Below are positions 9,331-19,088 of a stretch of DNA of 54,948 nucleotides, one piece after another. A program made the position numbers and the translations under genes. The notes beneath the pieces were generated by a model, which was given only the letters and a program-made list of their open reading frames with translations, searched no databases and was not told the DNA's origin. Location of the stretch: the NCBI RefSeq assembly GCF_001304695.1, contig NZ_JFAQ01000035.1, positions 1-54,948 of the forward strand, read 5' to 3'. Numbering within the stretch: the stretch's first letter is position 1; the number at the start of each line of letters is the position of its first letter. This DNA comes from Xanthomonas axonopodis. Its GTDB lineage: Bacteria; Pseudomonadota; Gammaproteobacteria; Xanthomonadales; Xanthomonadaceae.

Positions 9331-9834
9331 ATGGTCGAGCCTGCCAGTCCCACACCCGACCCCCAGCGGCGCACTCCGCCCCCCTTCGCCGCGCCGGCAG
9401 ATGCGCCCTGGCCCGCCCATTCGCCAGTGGACCCTGCGGTCAGACGTTTTCGTGGCGCCGCCCGGTATGCGATCTGGCGGCGTGGCGCCGAGTGGACTGC
9501 CGTGGCCGATGGTCCGCAGTGGTCAGCAGCGCTGGCACCGCGTGTCTGGGCGCTACGTCAGCGGCACTGGTCGCTATTGGCGGTGAGCGCGCTGATGCTG
9601 GTGGTTGCCGGCGCAGTGGTGCTTGCAGGTATGCAGGCGTGGTCGCCTGTGGCCTGGGCCGCGCTGCTAGTGGCTGAGGTGTTGCTGCGGGTCTGGGTGG
9701 CCCGGCGGGCCGGGCCGTGGCGCACGGCGGCGCTGCAACGCAACGGCTGGCAACCCGTGACCCGGTTACGGGCGATCAGCGTGGCCGATGCGGTGACTAC
9801 CGCGCAGATCCGCGCCGGCCGCCCACAGCGCTAG
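9331..9834 (+). CDS. Small two-helix membrane protein, unknown function
   Basis: 167 residues from ATG 9331, with AAGGAGG 6 nt upstream; the ATG at 9325 sits too close to that site. The N-terminal 45 residues are Pro-rich. Two hydrophobic segments (SLLAVSALMLVVAGAVVLAG and SPVAWAALLVAEVLLRVWVA) form a hairpin; the C-terminus is basic. No family recognised. Divergent from the XRE regulator, convergent with prmA. Confidence 0.7.
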   Translation: MVEPASPTPDPQRRTPPPFAAPADAPWPAHSPVDPAVRRFRGAARYAIWRRGAEWTAVADGPQWSAALAPRVWALRQRHWSLLAVSALMLVVAGAVVLAGMQAWSPVAWAALLVAEVLLRVWVARRAGPWRTAALQRNGWQPVTRLRAISVADAVTTAQIRAGRPQR

Positions 9835-9856
9835 CCGGCGTGCAAGACGTGCCGGA

Positions 9857-10777
9857 TCAGCCGCGGCGCACGCCGTCGATCCGCATCCAGTCTTCGTCGC
9901 GTTCGCAGCGCAACTGGTCGAACCAGGGGCCGTAGCGTTTCAGCAAGTCGTCTTCCTGGCCGTGCAGGATGCCGCACATCGCAAAGCGTCCACCCGGAGC
10001 CACGCGTGCGGCCAGCAACTCGGCCAGCGCGTCCAGCGCAGTTGCCAGGATATTGGCCACCAGCACCGAGTAGGTCTGCACCGGCGCGTCTTCTGGCATG
10101 TAGGCCATCAGTTGCGCTTGAAGGCCATTGCGCTCGGCATTCTCGGCGGTGGCCAGCAGCGCTTGCGGGTCGTTGTCCACGCCCACCGCGCTAGCCGCGC
10201 CCAGCTTGAGCGCGGCCAGCGCGAGAATGCCCGAGCCGCAGCCGAAATCGAGCACGTGGGCACCTTGCAGCGCGCCACTGGTGCGCAGGCTGTCGAGCCA
10301 GCGCAGGCACAGCGCGGTGGTCGGGCTGGCGCCCGAGCCGTAGGCCAGGCCCGGGTCCAGCCGCACCACGGCGGCACCGGGCGTGGTGGCCGCCTCGGGC
10401 AGGTCATGATCCCACGGCACGATAAAGGTGCGTTCGCCAAATTGCATCGGCTTGAACATGTCCATCCAGGCACGTTCCCAGTCGCTGTCTTCGACCATGC
10501 GAAACGCCACCTGGCTCCAGTCCAGGCCCGGATCGAAGGTCTCCAGCGCCGCCAGCACCACCAGCGCGTCGCTGTCGCCATCGAACAGCGCGGTCATTGT
10601 CAGCCGGTCCCACAGCGGCATCTCGCCCACACCGGGTTCGAGAATGGCGCGCTCGTTGCTGGTATCGGCATCGGCGTCGAGCATGGTCACCGCCCGTGCG
10701 CCCACATCGTCCAGTGCATTCTGGAAACGGGGCAGGGTGACCTCGGAACAGGAAAGAGTCAGTTCAAGAAACGGCAT
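9857..10777 (-). CDS. prmA: Ribosomal protein L11 methyltransferase
   Basis: 306 residues starting [12 protein letters not shown] at 10777 (the longer frame to 10804 is not conserved). The SAM-binding motif [21 protein letters not shown], and the post-motif [10 protein letters not shown] are clear; LVANILA matches the NxxxxL motif region. It trimethylates ribosomal protein L11 at several residues. Length is normal for the family. It is next in the conserved order accC-accB ... prmA-DUF3426-fis. Confidence 0.95.
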   Translation of the reverse strand: MPFLELTLSCSEVTLPRFQNALDDVGARAVTMLDADADTSNERAILEPGVGEMPLWDRLTMTALFDGDSDALVVLAALETFDPGLDWSQVAFRMVEDSDWERAWMDMFKPMQFGERTFIVPWDHDLPEAATTPGAAVVRLDPGLAYGSGASPTTALCLRWLDSLRTSGALQGAHVLDFGCGSGILALAALKLGAASAVGVDNDPQALLATAENAERNGLQAQLMAYMPEDAPVQTYSVLVANILATALDALAELLAARVAPGGRFAMCGILHGQEDDLLKRYGPWFDQLRCERDEDWMRIDGVRRG

Positions 10778-11649
10778 CGTGGCGGTCGGGCAATTCGAAA
10801 GCACGCATCCTAGACCATTCGTACCGGCGTGCCTGCCGCGCTGCAGGCGACGGCATTGGCAGGCGCCGTCGGCTTGGGTGGTGTGTCGTGCCCATGCGTG
10901 CGGTGAAAAACATTGCGTTGCCGATCAAGGTGCGTCCGCTGCCAGGCAGACGGCGTGCTGAAGCAATTGGATGATTGCCCGGTGTGACACTGCCTTGAAG
11001 CGCATCTGCGATTGGATATGGTGCCCTGCGGATGGCCGTGCGCCGATGCCGCCGCACTTCGTACTGAACCGATGAGGCTGCTGGGTCATTGAGCAAGGAC
11101 CTGGTTGACGGCCGCGTCGAGCAATCAGGAAGAGGCGTTGCATCCTTGCGCAAACGTAGTCGCGTGCGCAGACAGCTGCCTTCTGTGCTGCCGTGTTCCG
11201 TCCCGCCGTGCAGCGCGATGCGTTCACCCATTACACGACAGCGCTGCAACCGGGCACCGCAGCGTCGGCGAGGCGATGTTGCCAAGGGGCGGGCTCGGTC
11301 AGAGGCGGCGTTCTTTAACATGCGCTGCTGTCGGATGCCCAACCCGCGAAGATCAACGCCGCATTCGGAACTCGCGACCGATCAACTCAACAGCAAGCCA
11401 GCAAGCAGCTGAGCAACATCAACACCAACACGCAGCACAGCAAAAGCAAACGCCACAGCGCTGCAAACAGCGCAACCGAACGCCTGCAGCGCGCCACTCA
11501 CGTGCATTCCGCTCAGGCCGTTACCGCATGTCGCGTCTTTCTCGCCACTTCCTCTGGCAGCGTCTGCTTGTCGGCCGCTGTGCGCGTGGGCGGGTGCTAG
11601 ACTCCGCGCCGTCGCGGCGGGTGGTTCCGCAGCAGGGTCGCCGCCATCC
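10778..11649. other. 870-bp intergenic region upstream of prmA
   Basis: The frames on both strands look like GC shadows and none resembles a known protein. I see no terminator, tRNA or repeat array. The prmA promoter and that of the secreted-protein gene at 11650 should be here, but I could not place them. Confidence 0.3.
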
Positions 11650-12579
11650 ATGCCGCTTGCTCGTGCCCGCCATCTCTGGCTGCTGCTCGCTCCCGCTGCG
11701 CTTGCGGCGGCCGCGTGGTGGCATGTGCGCGCGCAACCGGCCGAGCGTGATGCTGACCGCGCAGCGCCGGTTGCTGCACAGGTGGCGCCGGTCAGCGTTG
11801 CCACACCGCAGCCGCACGCGGCAACAGCGCACGATGCCGCGTTGCAGCTGCCACATCGCGATGCGCTGGAAGCGCAACCGGATCTGTATCGCTACGCGCA
11901 GCAATTGCAGCAGCAGGTGCGTGCCGGTGATGCACAGGCAGGGTGGCGGTTGAGCCGTGTCTACGATTACTGCGCGCCCTATGCGGCCAGCCCGTCCGGC
12001 TATGCCGCCGATAGCGCATGGATCGCCGCGCAACACACGCCGGGAGTGGCAGCGATGCATGCCGCTCGCGAGCGCCTGGCGCAGCGTTGCGCCGGTTTCG
12101 CCCCCGCCGACGGGCTGGGTCCGCGCATGGTTGCGCTGCAACGCCTGGCTGCCGCGCGCGCCGGCAGCCTGGCCGCCGAGGCCGCCATGCTGGCATTGGG
12201 TGAACCGCTGCACGCATCGCCCGGCTACAAGCGCGCGCTGGTGCAACGCGTGCTGGCCTCGCGCGATCCCGAGGCCTATCTGGCCCTGGCCCCGGCGATG
12301 GGCGCACGGGCCAGCGGCGATGACAGCCTGCAAGGGTATGTGGCCGGCGATCAGTTCGCCGAGCTGGCCTGGCAAGTGGCCGCGTGCCGGCTGGGGCTCG
12401 ATTGCAGCGCCAGCAGCACCTTGGTCACCAGTTATTGCGCCAATGCGGGCATCTGCTCGAGCGACAGTGCGCAGGATTTCGTGTCGTTCGTATTCGATGC
12501 CGCGGTGCCGCGGCAGGGAGCAGACAAGGTGGATGAGATGGTCGATACATTGGTCTCCGATCCGGGAGCGCAGTCATGA
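11650..12579 (+). CDS. Exported or membrane-anchored protein, unknown function
   Basis: 309 residues. The N-terminus (PLARARHLWLLLAPAALAAA, then AWWHVRA) looks like a signal anchor. The rest is Ala-rich and helical, with Sel1/TPR-like character (QQVRAGDAQAGWRLSRVYDY) and cysteines in CAPYA, CRLGLDC and CANAGICSS, which fits an extracytoplasmic protein with disulfides. No named family recognised. Its stop overlaps the next gene by 4 nt (ATGA), so the two form an operon. Confidence 0.7.
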   Translation: MPLARARHLWLLLAPAALAAAAWWHVRAQPAERDADRAAPVAAQVAPVSVATPQPHAATAHDAALQLPHRDALEAQPDLYRYAQQLQQQVRAGDAQAGWRLSRVYDYCAPYAASPSGYAADSAWIAAQHTPGVAAMHAARERLAQRCAGFAPADGLGPRMVALQRLAAARAGSLAAEAAMLALGEPLHASPGYKRALVQRVLASRDPEAYLALAPAMGARASGDDSLQGYVAGDQFAELAWQVAACRLGLDCSASSTLVTSYCANAGICSSDSAQDFVSFVFDAAVPRQGADKVDEMVDTLVSDPGAQS

Positions 12580-12941
12580 ATGACCGTCGGTTGGCGCACG
12601 GCGCCAAGTTCTGGTTATGGGTTGCGTTGTTCGTGGCGTATTCGGCGGCGGCAGTGAGTATCGTGATGATCGATACCGCCGATCACCGTTACCAGCCCCT
12701 GTCGGTCAAGTCCACCGGCGTCACCGCCGACGAACAGCAGCGACGGCATGGCGCAAGCCAGGTCGCTGCGGTATATCGCGCCAGCAGTGCCATGCCGTTT
12801 TCCACCTTGCCTGCCGGTTCGACCTTTCAAGTGGTGTGGCCGGACGGCTCCACCGAAACCATGACCGTGGTCGACCCGTCATCGGCCAGCGGCATCGTGT
12901 CGGTGCCGGGTAGCCAGCAAGCGCCTGCGCCGCGGCGGTAA
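12576..12941 (+). CDS. Small membrane-anchored protein, unknown function
   Basis: 121 residues; one N-terminal helix (FWLWVALFVAYSAAAVSIVM) followed by a soluble domain ending in TFQVVWPDGSTETMTVVDPS. The ATG overlaps the stop of the preceding gene, implying translational coupling. Function not recognised; ends before a bidirectional terminator shared with accC. Confidence 0.7.
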   Translation: MNDRRLAHGAKFWLWVALFVAYSAAAVSIVMIDTADHRYQPLSVKSTGVTADEQQRRHGASQVAAVYRASSAMPFSTLPAGSTFQVVWPDGSTETMTVVDPSSASGIVSVPGSQQAPAPRR

Positions 12942-13030
12942 GTCGTGCAGCAGGCCCGCGCCGACACGCCTGTCGGTGTGGCCTCTGCCGCTGCTCGTCA
13001 CCGGAGCGCGGTAACGCAACACAACGAAAA

Positions 13031-13057
13031 GAAAAGCCCGGTTTCCCGGGCTTTTTT
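13031..13057. terminator. Bidirectional intrinsic terminator
   Basis: GAAAAGCCCGG / CCGGGCTTTTTT stem-loop with a short TTTC loop, A-tract on the left and T-tract on the right. It separates the convergent secreted-protein operon and accC. Confidence 0.9.
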
Positions 13058-13084
13058 GCTTCATCGATGCAACGGCAAGCGCGA

Positions 13085-14452
13085 TCAGGTCAAGGTGATC
13101 GACTTGTTCTTGCGCTCGGCCAGGCGTTTTTCCAGGTAGTGGATATTCTGCCCACCGGCCTGGAAGCCCTTGTCGCGCATGATGCGCTGCTGCAGCGGGA
13201 TGTTGGTCTTGATGCCGTCCACCACCATCTCGCTCAGCGCCACGCGCATGCGCGCGATCGCGGTTTCGCGATCCGGGCCGTGCACGATCAGCTTGCCGAT
13301 CATCGAGTCGTAGTTCGGCGGCACCTTGTAGCCGCTGTAGATGTGGGTATCCACGCGCACGCCGGGGCCGCCGGGCGGATGGAAGGCGGTGATCAGGCCC
13401 GGATTGGGCATGAAGGTTTCCGGGTCTTCGGCATTGATGCGGCATTCGATCGCATGCCCGCGCAGCACGATGTCGCTCTGCTTGATGCTGAGCTTGTGGC
13501 CGGCGGCGATGCGCAGCTGTTCGCACACCAGGTCGATGCCGGTGATGCGCTCGGTGACCGGATGCTCCACCTGGATGCGCGTGTTCATTTCGATGAAGTA
13601 GAAACGCCCGCCTTCGAACAGGAACTCGAAGGTGCCCGCACCGCGGTAGCCGATGCGGATGCAGGCATCCACACACACCTTGCCGATTTCAGCGCGCAGT
13701 TCTTCGGTGATGCCCGGTGCCGGCGCTTCTTCCACCACCTTCTGGTGGCGGCGCTGCATCGAACAATCGCGCTCGCCCAGATGGATCGCACCGCCCTGGC
13801 CGTCGGCGAGCACCTGGATTTCCACGTGGCGCGGATTTTCCAGGAACTTTTCCATGTAGACCTGATCGTTGCTGAAAGCGGCCTTGGCTTCGGACTTGGT
13901 GGTTTCGATGGCGGCCTTCAGCGCAGCCTCCGAATGCACCACGCGCATGCCGCGTCCGCCGCCGCCACCGGCCGCCTTGATGATCACCGGGTAGCCGATT
14001 TCGCGCGCCACCTTGGTGTTGGCGACGATGTCATCGCCCAGCGGGCTGCCCGAGCCGGGCACGCACGGCACGCCGGCAGCCTTCATGGCACGGATCGCTT
14101 CGACCTTGTCGCCCATCAGGCGGATGGTGTCGGCTTTGGGGCCGATGAAGATGAAGCCGGATTGCTCCACGCGCTCGGCGAAATCGGCGTTTTCCGACAG
14201 GAAGCCGTAGCCGGGATGGATGGCCTGCGCATCGGTCACCTCGGCCGCGGCGATCAACGCCGGGATGTTGAGGTAGCTGTCGCTGGAGGCGGCCGGGCCG
14301 ATACACACCGACTCATCGGCCATGGCCACGTGCTTGAGGTTACGGTCGACCGTGGAATGCACCGCGACCGTGCGGATGCCGAGCGTGTGGCACGCGCGCA
14401 GGATGCGCAGCGCGATTTCACCGCGGTTGGCGATGACGACTTTATCGAGCAT
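13085..14452 (-). CDS. accC: Acetyl-CoA carboxylase, biotin carboxylase subunit
   Basis: 455 residues, [23 protein letters not shown]-grasp enzyme that carboxylates biotin on AccB, the first step of fatty-acid synthesis. The glycine-rich loop [43 protein letters not shown] and the active-site stretch [16 protein letters not shown] are all present, and length is normal. The ATG at 14452 overlaps the last codons of the four-helix-bundle gene and is directly followed, on the plus-strand side, by a heptamer array that therefore forms its 5' leader; no Shine-Dalgarno is visible within it, only GGGATTGG. Confidence 0.97.
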   Translation of the reverse strand: MLDKVVIANRGEIALRILRACHTLGIRTVAVHSTVDRNLKHVAMADESVCIGPAASSDSYLNIPALIAAAEVTDAQAIHPGYGFLSENADFAERVEQSGFIFIGPKADTIRLMGDKVEAIRAMKAAGVPCVPGSGSPLGDDIVANTKVAREIGYPVIIKAAGGGGGRGMRVVHSEAALKAAIETTKSEAKAAFSNDQVYMEKFLENPRHVEIQVLADGQGGAIHLGERDCSMQRRHQKVVEEAPAPGITEELRAEIGKVCVDACIRIGYRGAGTFEFLFEGGRFYFIEMNTRIQVEHPVTERITGIDLVCEQLRIAAGHKLSIKQSDIVLRGHAIECRINAEDPETFMPNPGLITAFHPPGGPGVRVDTHIYSGYKVPPNYDSMIGKLIVHGPDRETAIARMRVALSEMVVDGIKTNIPLQQRIMRDKGFQAGGQNIHYLEKRLAERKNKSITLT

Positions 14453-14876
14453 GGGATTGGGGATTCGGGATTGGGGATTCGTACAAGGCGCTGGGTTCGC
14501 GGAGATGTCGCGACTGTTCCAACGTGCGGATCAATGCGTTGAGCTTGGCAAACGTGCGGTTCAGTAGGTCGGCGATTGCCACATCGGGCAAGGTGAACTG
14601 CAGCCGCGTGGCGATCTGCAATTGCGTGTCCAACTCTGCCAGCGAGCCGCGCGCTATCGACAGATAGCGCAAGTAATCGGCCGTAGAGCGACGTGCAGCC
14701 CCTTCGGCGATGTTCGACGGAATGCTGATCGCGGCGCGGCGCATCTGTGCCGTCAGTCCAAAGCGTTCGGAATCGGGAAAGTCGTGGCTCAGGCGGTAGA
14801 TCGCTTCGACAAGCGACATCGCATCGCGCCAAACCGTCAGGCGCTCGTGCGGTCGCTCTTGCGAATCCCGAATCAC
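14442..14876 (-). CDS. Four-helix-bundle protein (23S rRNA intervening-sequence / S23 family)
   Basis: 144 residues from GTG 14876. The core [20 protein letters not shown] ... [20 protein letters not shown], then [20 protein letters not shown] and [11 protein letters not shown], is the TIGR02436/S23 four-helix-bundle signature, the same fold as the Avd accessory protein of diversity-generating retroelements. Members are small, basic, oligomeric and of unsettled function; some are encoded in 23S rRNA intervening sequences. Here it is inserted between accB and accC. Its first codons (IRDS) and last codons ([12 protein letters not shown]) are made of the flanking GGGATTS arrays, and its stop overlaps the accC start by 11 nt. 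Confidence 0.85.
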   Translation of the reverse strand: MIRDSQERPHERLTVWRDAMSLVEAIYRLSHDFPDSERFGLTAQMRRAAISIPSNIAEGAARRSTADYLRYLSIARGSLAELDTQLQIATRLQFTLPDVAIADLLNRTFAKLNALIRTLEQSRHLREPSALYESPIPNPQSHAR

Positions 14877-14892
14877 GATTCCCTAATCCCGG
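14453..14892. mobile_element. Putative cassette: four-helix-bundle gene between inverted heptamer arrays
   Basis: Left array 14453-14480 (GGGATTGGGGATTCGGGATT type) and right array 14862-14892 (GAATCCCGAATCACGATTCC type) are inverted copies. They bracket the S23-family gene almost to the codon. Equivalent but empty pairs lie in purH-purD and groES-groEL. Mobility is an inference from this pattern. Confidence 0.5.
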
Positions 14893-14896
14893 CGCT

Positions 14897-15388
14897 TCAG
14901 CCAATCACAAACAGCGGCTGATCGAATTCCACCGGCTGGCCGGTTTCGCCGAGGATGGCGACGATGGTACCGGAGGCGTCGGCTTCGATGGGGTTGAACA
15001 TCTTCATTGCCTCGATGATCGCCAGGGTATCGCCGACCTTGACCTGCTGGCCGACGGTGACGAACGCCGGCTTGTCCGGGGAGGGCGAGGTGTAGAAGGT
15101 GCCGACCATCGGGGCGCGCAACACGTGGCCTTCCGGCAGCGCGGCGGCGTGCTTGGCGCCGCCGGTGGAGGCTTCGGTGGGCGAATGCATCGGCATGCTG
15201 GCCGCCGCCGGTGCCTGCGCCTGCACGGCCGGCGCGGGTGCGTACTGCTGCACCGGAGCGCTCATCACCTGGGTGCCCTTGGGTACGCGCGCCAGGCGCA
15301 CGCTTTCTTCGCCTTCCTTGATCTCGATTTCGGCGAGATTGGATTCTTCGAGCAGGTCGATCAGTTTCTTGATTTTGCGGAGATCCAT
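14897..15388 (-). CDS. accB: Acetyl-CoA carboxylase, biotin carboxyl carrier protein
   Basis: 163 residues. An N-terminal helical part ([20 protein letters not shown]) is followed by an Ala/Pro linker (about residues 45-80) and the biotinyl domain. Lys129 in the EAMKM motif is the biotin-attachment site; the thumb region [17 protein letters not shown] is also seen. It carries carboxybiotin from AccC to the carboxyltransferase. Between aroQ and accC on the same strand; the four-helix-bundle gene separates it from accC by about 440 nt. Confidence 0.97.
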   Translation of the reverse strand: MDLRKIKKLIDLLEESNLAEIEIKEGEESVRLARVPKGTQVMSAPVQQYAPAPAVQAQAPAAASMPMHSPTEASTGGAKHAAALPEGHVLRAPMVGTFYTSPSPDKPAFVTVGQQVKVGDTLAIIEAMKMFNPIEADASGTIVAILGETGQPVEFDQPLFVIG

Positions 15389-15485
15389 AAGGGCCTCTGG
15401 AAGTGAAACGGTGGGGAGTGCCGGTGGATGCCGGCGGAATGGGATCAGGACGCCGGCGCGCTGGCCGAGGTCGATGTGGCAGGGG

Positions 15486-15932
15486 TCATGCGTCGCGCTC
15501 CAGGCGCGCGATCACCGCTTCCAGCGCCAGCCGGTAGCTGTCTGCGCCAAATCCGCAGATCACCCCGTCGGCCTTGTCGCTGAGATAGCTGTGGTGCCGG
15601 AACGGCTCGCGCGCGTGCGGGTTGGACAGATGAATTTCCACGAACGGCAGCCCCACGCCCAGCAGCGCATCGCGCAGCGCCACCGAGGTATGGGTGAAGG
15701 CGGCCGGGTTGATCAGGATGTAGGCAGTGCCGTCCTCGCGCGCGGCGTGGATGCGCTCCACCAGCACGTGCTCGGCATTGGACTGCAGGCAGTCCAGCAC
15801 GTGGCCGGCCGCTTGCGCGCGATCCACCAGAGCCGCATCGATCTGCGCCAGCGTGGTACGCCCGTAAACCTCCGGCTCGCGGGTACCGAGCAGGTTGAGG
15901 TTGGGGCCGTGCAACAGCAGCAGATGGGCCAT
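15486..15932 (-). CDS. aroQ: Type II 3-dehydroquinate dehydratase
   Basis: 148 residues from ATG 15932 ([20 protein letters not shown]); the upstream open frame is not conserved. [18 protein letters not shown] is the family signature with the catalytic Tyr (Y in EVYG) and Arg. The catalytic His region reads [17 protein letters not shown], and [14 protein letters not shown] binds substrate. It dehydrates 3-dehydroquinate in the shikimate pathway. First gene of an aroQ-accB-accC operon, as in many gammaproteobacteria. Confidence 0.96.
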   Translation of the reverse strand: MAHLLLLHGPNLNLLGTREPEVYGRTTLAQIDAALVDRAQAAGHVLDCLQSNAEHVLVERIHAAREDGTAYILINPAAFTHTSVALRDALLGVGLPFVEIHLSNPHAREPFRHHSYLSDKADGVICGFGADSYRLALEAVIARLERDA

Positions 15933-16007
15933 GGGATCCGGAAGAGCGGAAAGGCCGGAAGTCTGCGCGATGTCGCCGATGCTGTCCAGTTCGACGAACT
16001 TAGGTCT

Positions 16008-16029
16008 GTTTAAAACGATCGTTTTAAAC
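16008..16029. promoter_or_regulatory. Perfect 22-bp palindrome upstream of aroQ-accBC
   Basis: GTTTAAAACGATCGTTTTAAAC, with the central AAACGATCGTTT resembling operators of TetR-family regulators of fatty-acid metabolism. It ends 76 nt upstream of the aroQ start, in an AT-rich patch suited to a promoter, so it is probably an operator for the acetyl-CoA carboxylase operon. Confidence 0.6.
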
Positions 16030-16032
16030 TTT

Positions 16033-16764
16033 GAATGGTTTGCGCGGGGGCGGATGGCGGCGGGCATTGGCGCGCCGGAGGCCATGCTGCCGGCCCTGAA
16101 TAGCCTCGGGCCGATGCGAGCTGAACCCGTAGCCGGTCGTGCGCACCCGCAGCGCAGATTTGCGCCTGGCGCGATGGAGGCTCCGTCTCCGGCCATCCAG
16201 CGGCAACGGCTGCTGTCGGCATCCTCTCCTGTCGGGCGTCAGAATGTTGTGCCGGTGGCAGCACTTCGGTGAGTGGCCGGCATCTTCGTGGCCAAGGGCG
16301 CAGGAGGCGATGCTGCGGCAGGCTGCGAGCTGCGGTTTGCGTGGATCCAGGCTCCAACAACGTGGCACCTGGCCGGGCAGAGCCGGCATGACGGGGGGCA
16401 ATCAGCGTGATCGATCCCGTTGGCTGTCTCGCTTCGTGCAGCTGCCCGCCGTGCAGGCCGCGGTGACTGTCGCTCGGTGCGCATCGCACGCATCGAGGCG
16501 TGGCAGGTGTCAGAGGTACCGAACAGGCGAGGCCGCGCGCAGCCTGACGCCGCGCCTCCCCATGCCGGTACCGGTCAGTCAGCTCTGCAGAGCGGCCACC
16601 GAGGCGGGACGCCTGGACCGCCGGCCAGGAGGGGCAGAACCCGCGCTTGGACGTGTCGCAACGCGCCTTGTGGCGAGGGCGCCGGTCGACATGGTTCGCA
16701 ACATCTTCGACCTAACCCGCCAACAGACCGCCGCCGATGCCATCAGCCGCAGCCAAGGCACGCC
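16033..16764. other. 730-bp gap between the aroQ operon and dsbD
   Basis: Apart from the palindrome at its left edge I see no gene. The ORFs here give Arg/Ala/Pro-rich translations typical of GC-rich non-coding DNA. Since aroQ runs left and dsbD ends at the right edge, it holds the aroQ promoter and the 3' region of dsbD; no terminator was recognised. Confidence 0.3.
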
Positions 16765-19083
16765 TCACCGCGCAGCGCGCAGCAAGGCATCTTCGGTAAT
16801 GGCGCCGGTCAGCACAGTCGGCAGGATCGCCGGTGGGGCGCCGGGGCCGTAGACCACGTACAGCGGCACGCCGACGGCCTGGTGCTGGTCCAGGAAGGTG
16901 CTGATCGCGGGGTCGACATTGGTCCAGTCGCCCTTCATGTAGACCGCATCGACGCGGCGCAGCGCGTCGCGGAATTCGGCGCTGCTCAGCACGTTCTTTT
17001 CGTTGGCCTTGCAGGTCACGCACCAATCGGCGGTCATGTTGACGAAGACCACGCGGTTGTCGGCACGCAGGCGGTCCAGCAACTGCGGCGAGAACGCCAC
17101 CACGCCCTCGGCCGCGGTGGCCGCCGGCAGGCTCAGGCGCGTGACCACGACTACCGGCACCAGCGCCAGTACCAGCATCGCCGTGGCCAGGCCCATGCCC
17201 AGGCGGTGGCTCTTCCAGCGGCTGCGCTCGAAGCACCACAGCCCCAGGGCCAGCAGGGTGGCGCCGACCAGCATCAAGGCCAGCGCATCCACGCCGCGCT
17301 GCTTGCCCAGTACCCACAGCAGCCAGATCGCGGTGAGATACATCGGGAGGGCCAGCACCTGCTTGAGCGTTTCCATCCATGCGCCGGGCCTGGGCAGGCG
17401 CCGCGCCAGCGAAGGCACGAAGCCGATCAGCAGGAACGGCAGCGCCAGGCCGAGGCCCAGCGCCAGGAATATCAGCATGGCCAGCAACGCGGGCGCGGTG
17501 AATGCGTAGGCCAGTGCCGTGCCCATGAACGGCGCGATGCAGGGGCTGGCGACCACGCAGGCCAGCACGCCGGTGAAGAAGTCGCCCAGCGGCCCGTTGC
17601 GCGCAGCCAACGATTGGCCGATGCCGCCCAGGTTGGTGCCCAAGGTGAACATGCCCGACAGGCTCAGCCCCACCGCGAACATCAGATACGCCAGCGCCGC
17701 GACGAACCACGGCTGCTGCAACTGGAAGCCCCAGCCGGCGGCCTGCCCGGCGGCGCGCAAGCCGATCACCAGCCCGCCAATGGCGGCGAAGGACACCAGC
17801 ACGCCCAGCGAGTACCAGATCGCATGGCTGCGTGCGTGGCTGCGGCTCTCGCCGCTTTTCCCCAGGCCCAGCACCTTCAGCGACAGGATCGGCAGCACGC
17901 AGGGCATCAGGTTCAGCACCAGCCCGCCCAGCAGCGCCAGCACCAGCATGCCCAGCAGGCCCTTGTCGGTATGCGGCGGCGGCGTGCGCCCCGGGTTGCC
18001 GGCCGAGGCATCGGCGACCGGGCCGGCAGTGCTGTCGGCAGGCGCGGGCTCGACCGGCGCCTGGCCGGCGGCCAGCGGCGAAATCATCAGCGGCGCAGCC
18101 TGCGCCTGGTTCTGCGGCGACACGGTTCCGGCCGGCACATCGAGGGCGACGCGGCGGGTCATCGGCGGATAGCAGATACCGTCGGTCTGGCAGCCCTGGA
18201 AGGTGGCCACCAGGGTCACGTGGGCCGGATCGGGGTGGTAGCGCAGCAGCGGCAAGGTCACTTCGGCCTGGTCGAAATACACCACTACATCGCCGAAGTG
18301 TTCGTCGCGGTGGGCCTTGCCTTGCGGCCAGCGCGGCAGGCCGGTGCGCACGCCGCTGGCGCCTTCCAGTGCCAGCGAGGTGCGGTCGCGGTAGATGTAA
18401 TAGCCCGGCGCCGGGGTAAAGCGCAGCAGCAGGCTGTTGCCGTCGCCGACGATGGCTTCAAAGTTGAACGCCTGCTCGGCCGGCAGCGGCAACGCGTCCA
18501 CCCCGGCGGTCTGGCCGGCGGCGCCGAACAGGCGCGGGCCGGCGGCGCTGCGTGGCACCAGCGTGCCCAGGTTCTCGCGTGGCGCAGCGGTGGCCTGCGC
18601 CCCGGCGGCATCGGCCGCTGGCAGGTCGACGCGGATCTCGCGCCGCTGCGGCGGGTAGCACACGTCGGCATCGGCGCAGCCCTGGTACTGCACCTGCAGG
18701 ACGGCGGTCTGCACCGCCGGCTCGGCCTTGCCGGCTAGAGTGGCCTGCAGTTGCTTGCGGTAGGTCTGCACCTGGCCGAAGAACTCGTCGTGCTTGCTTT
18801 CGCCTTCCGGCAGCGCCAGTTCGCCGGCCGCAAACCCCTTTCCGGCCTTGACGCTGATGCGGTGGCGATACAGGTAGTAGCCCGGTGCGATCTTCCAGTT
18901 CAGCGCGATGCGGTCGCGGCAGTCGGCAGTGGCGCTCAGCGCGAAGGCCTGGTCCACCGGCAGCAGATCGGCTTCAGTCACGGCGGCCTGCGCCGGGGCG
19001 GGCACCAGGACCGCCAGCGGGGCGGCGAACAAGGGGGCGGCCAAGAGCGCGCAGCGGGCGATCCAGCGGGACAGAGACTTCAT
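16765..19083 (-). CDS. dsbD: Thiol:disulfide interchange protein DsbD
   Basis: 772 residues from ATG 19083 (KSLSRWIARCALLAA signal peptide ending near AQA). The periplasmic N-terminal region appears to hold two DsbD-alpha-like domains (CYPPQRREI at about residue 150 and CYPPMTRRV at about residue 310 repeat the same motif), longer than E. coli DsbD (about 565). About eight membrane helices follow, with the redox Cys motif MPCVLPILSLK and another in VVASPCIAPFMG. The C-terminal thioredoxin domain has ADWCVTCKANEKN near residues 685-695. It passes electrons from cytosolic thioredoxin to periplasmic DsbC, DsbG and CcmG. cutA lies 5 nt upstream on the same strand. Confidence 0.95.
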   Translation of the reverse strand: MKSLSRWIARCALLAAPLFAAPLAVLVPAPAQAAVTEADLLPVDQAFALSATADCRDRIALNWKIAPGYYLYRHRISVKAGKGFAAGELALPEGESKHDEFFGQVQTYRKQLQATLAGKAEPAVQTAVLQVQYQGCADADVCYPPQRREIRVDLPAADAAGAQATAAPRENLGTLVPRSAAGPRLFGAAGQTAGVDALPLPAEQAFNFEAIVGDGNSLLLRFTPAPGYYIYRDRTSLALEGASGVRTGLPRWPQGKAHRDEHFGDVVVYFDQAEVTLPLLRYHPDPAHVTLVATFQGCQTDGICYPPMTRRVALDVPAGTVSPQNQAQAAPLMISPLAAGQAPVEPAPADSTAGPVADASAGNPGRTPPPHTDKGLLGMLVLALLGGLVLNLMPCVLPILSLKVLGLGKSGESRSHARSHAIWYSLGVLVSFAAIGGLVIGLRAAGQAAGWGFQLQQPWFVAALAYLMFAVGLSLSGMFTLGTNLGGIGQSLAARNGPLGDFFTGVLACVVASPCIAPFMGTALAYAFTAPALLAMLIFLALGLGLALPFLLIGFVPSLARRLPRPGAWMETLKQVLALPMYLTAIWLLWVLGKQRGVDALALMLVGATLLALGLWCFERSRWKSHRLGMGLATAMLVLALVPVVVVTRLSLPAATAAEGVVAFSPQLLDRLRADNRVVFVNMTADWCVTCKANEKNVLSSAEFRDALRRVDAVYMKGDWTNVDPAISTFLDQHQAVGVPLYVVYGPGAPPAILPTVLTGAITEDALLRAAR

Positions 19084-19088
19084 GGAGG

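Noticed and set aside
11089..11412. 107-codon ORF upstream of the exported-protein gene
   Set aside because: No family resemblance, Arg/Ser/Pro-rich, no RBS; overlapped by other chance frames.
13067..14542. 491-codon plus-strand ORF over accC
   Set aside because: His/Arg/Asp-rich shadow of a GC-rich gene; the minus strand encodes complete AccC.
16420..18738. 772-codon plus-strand ORF over dsbD
   Set aside because: Gln/His/Arg-rich shadow of dsbD.
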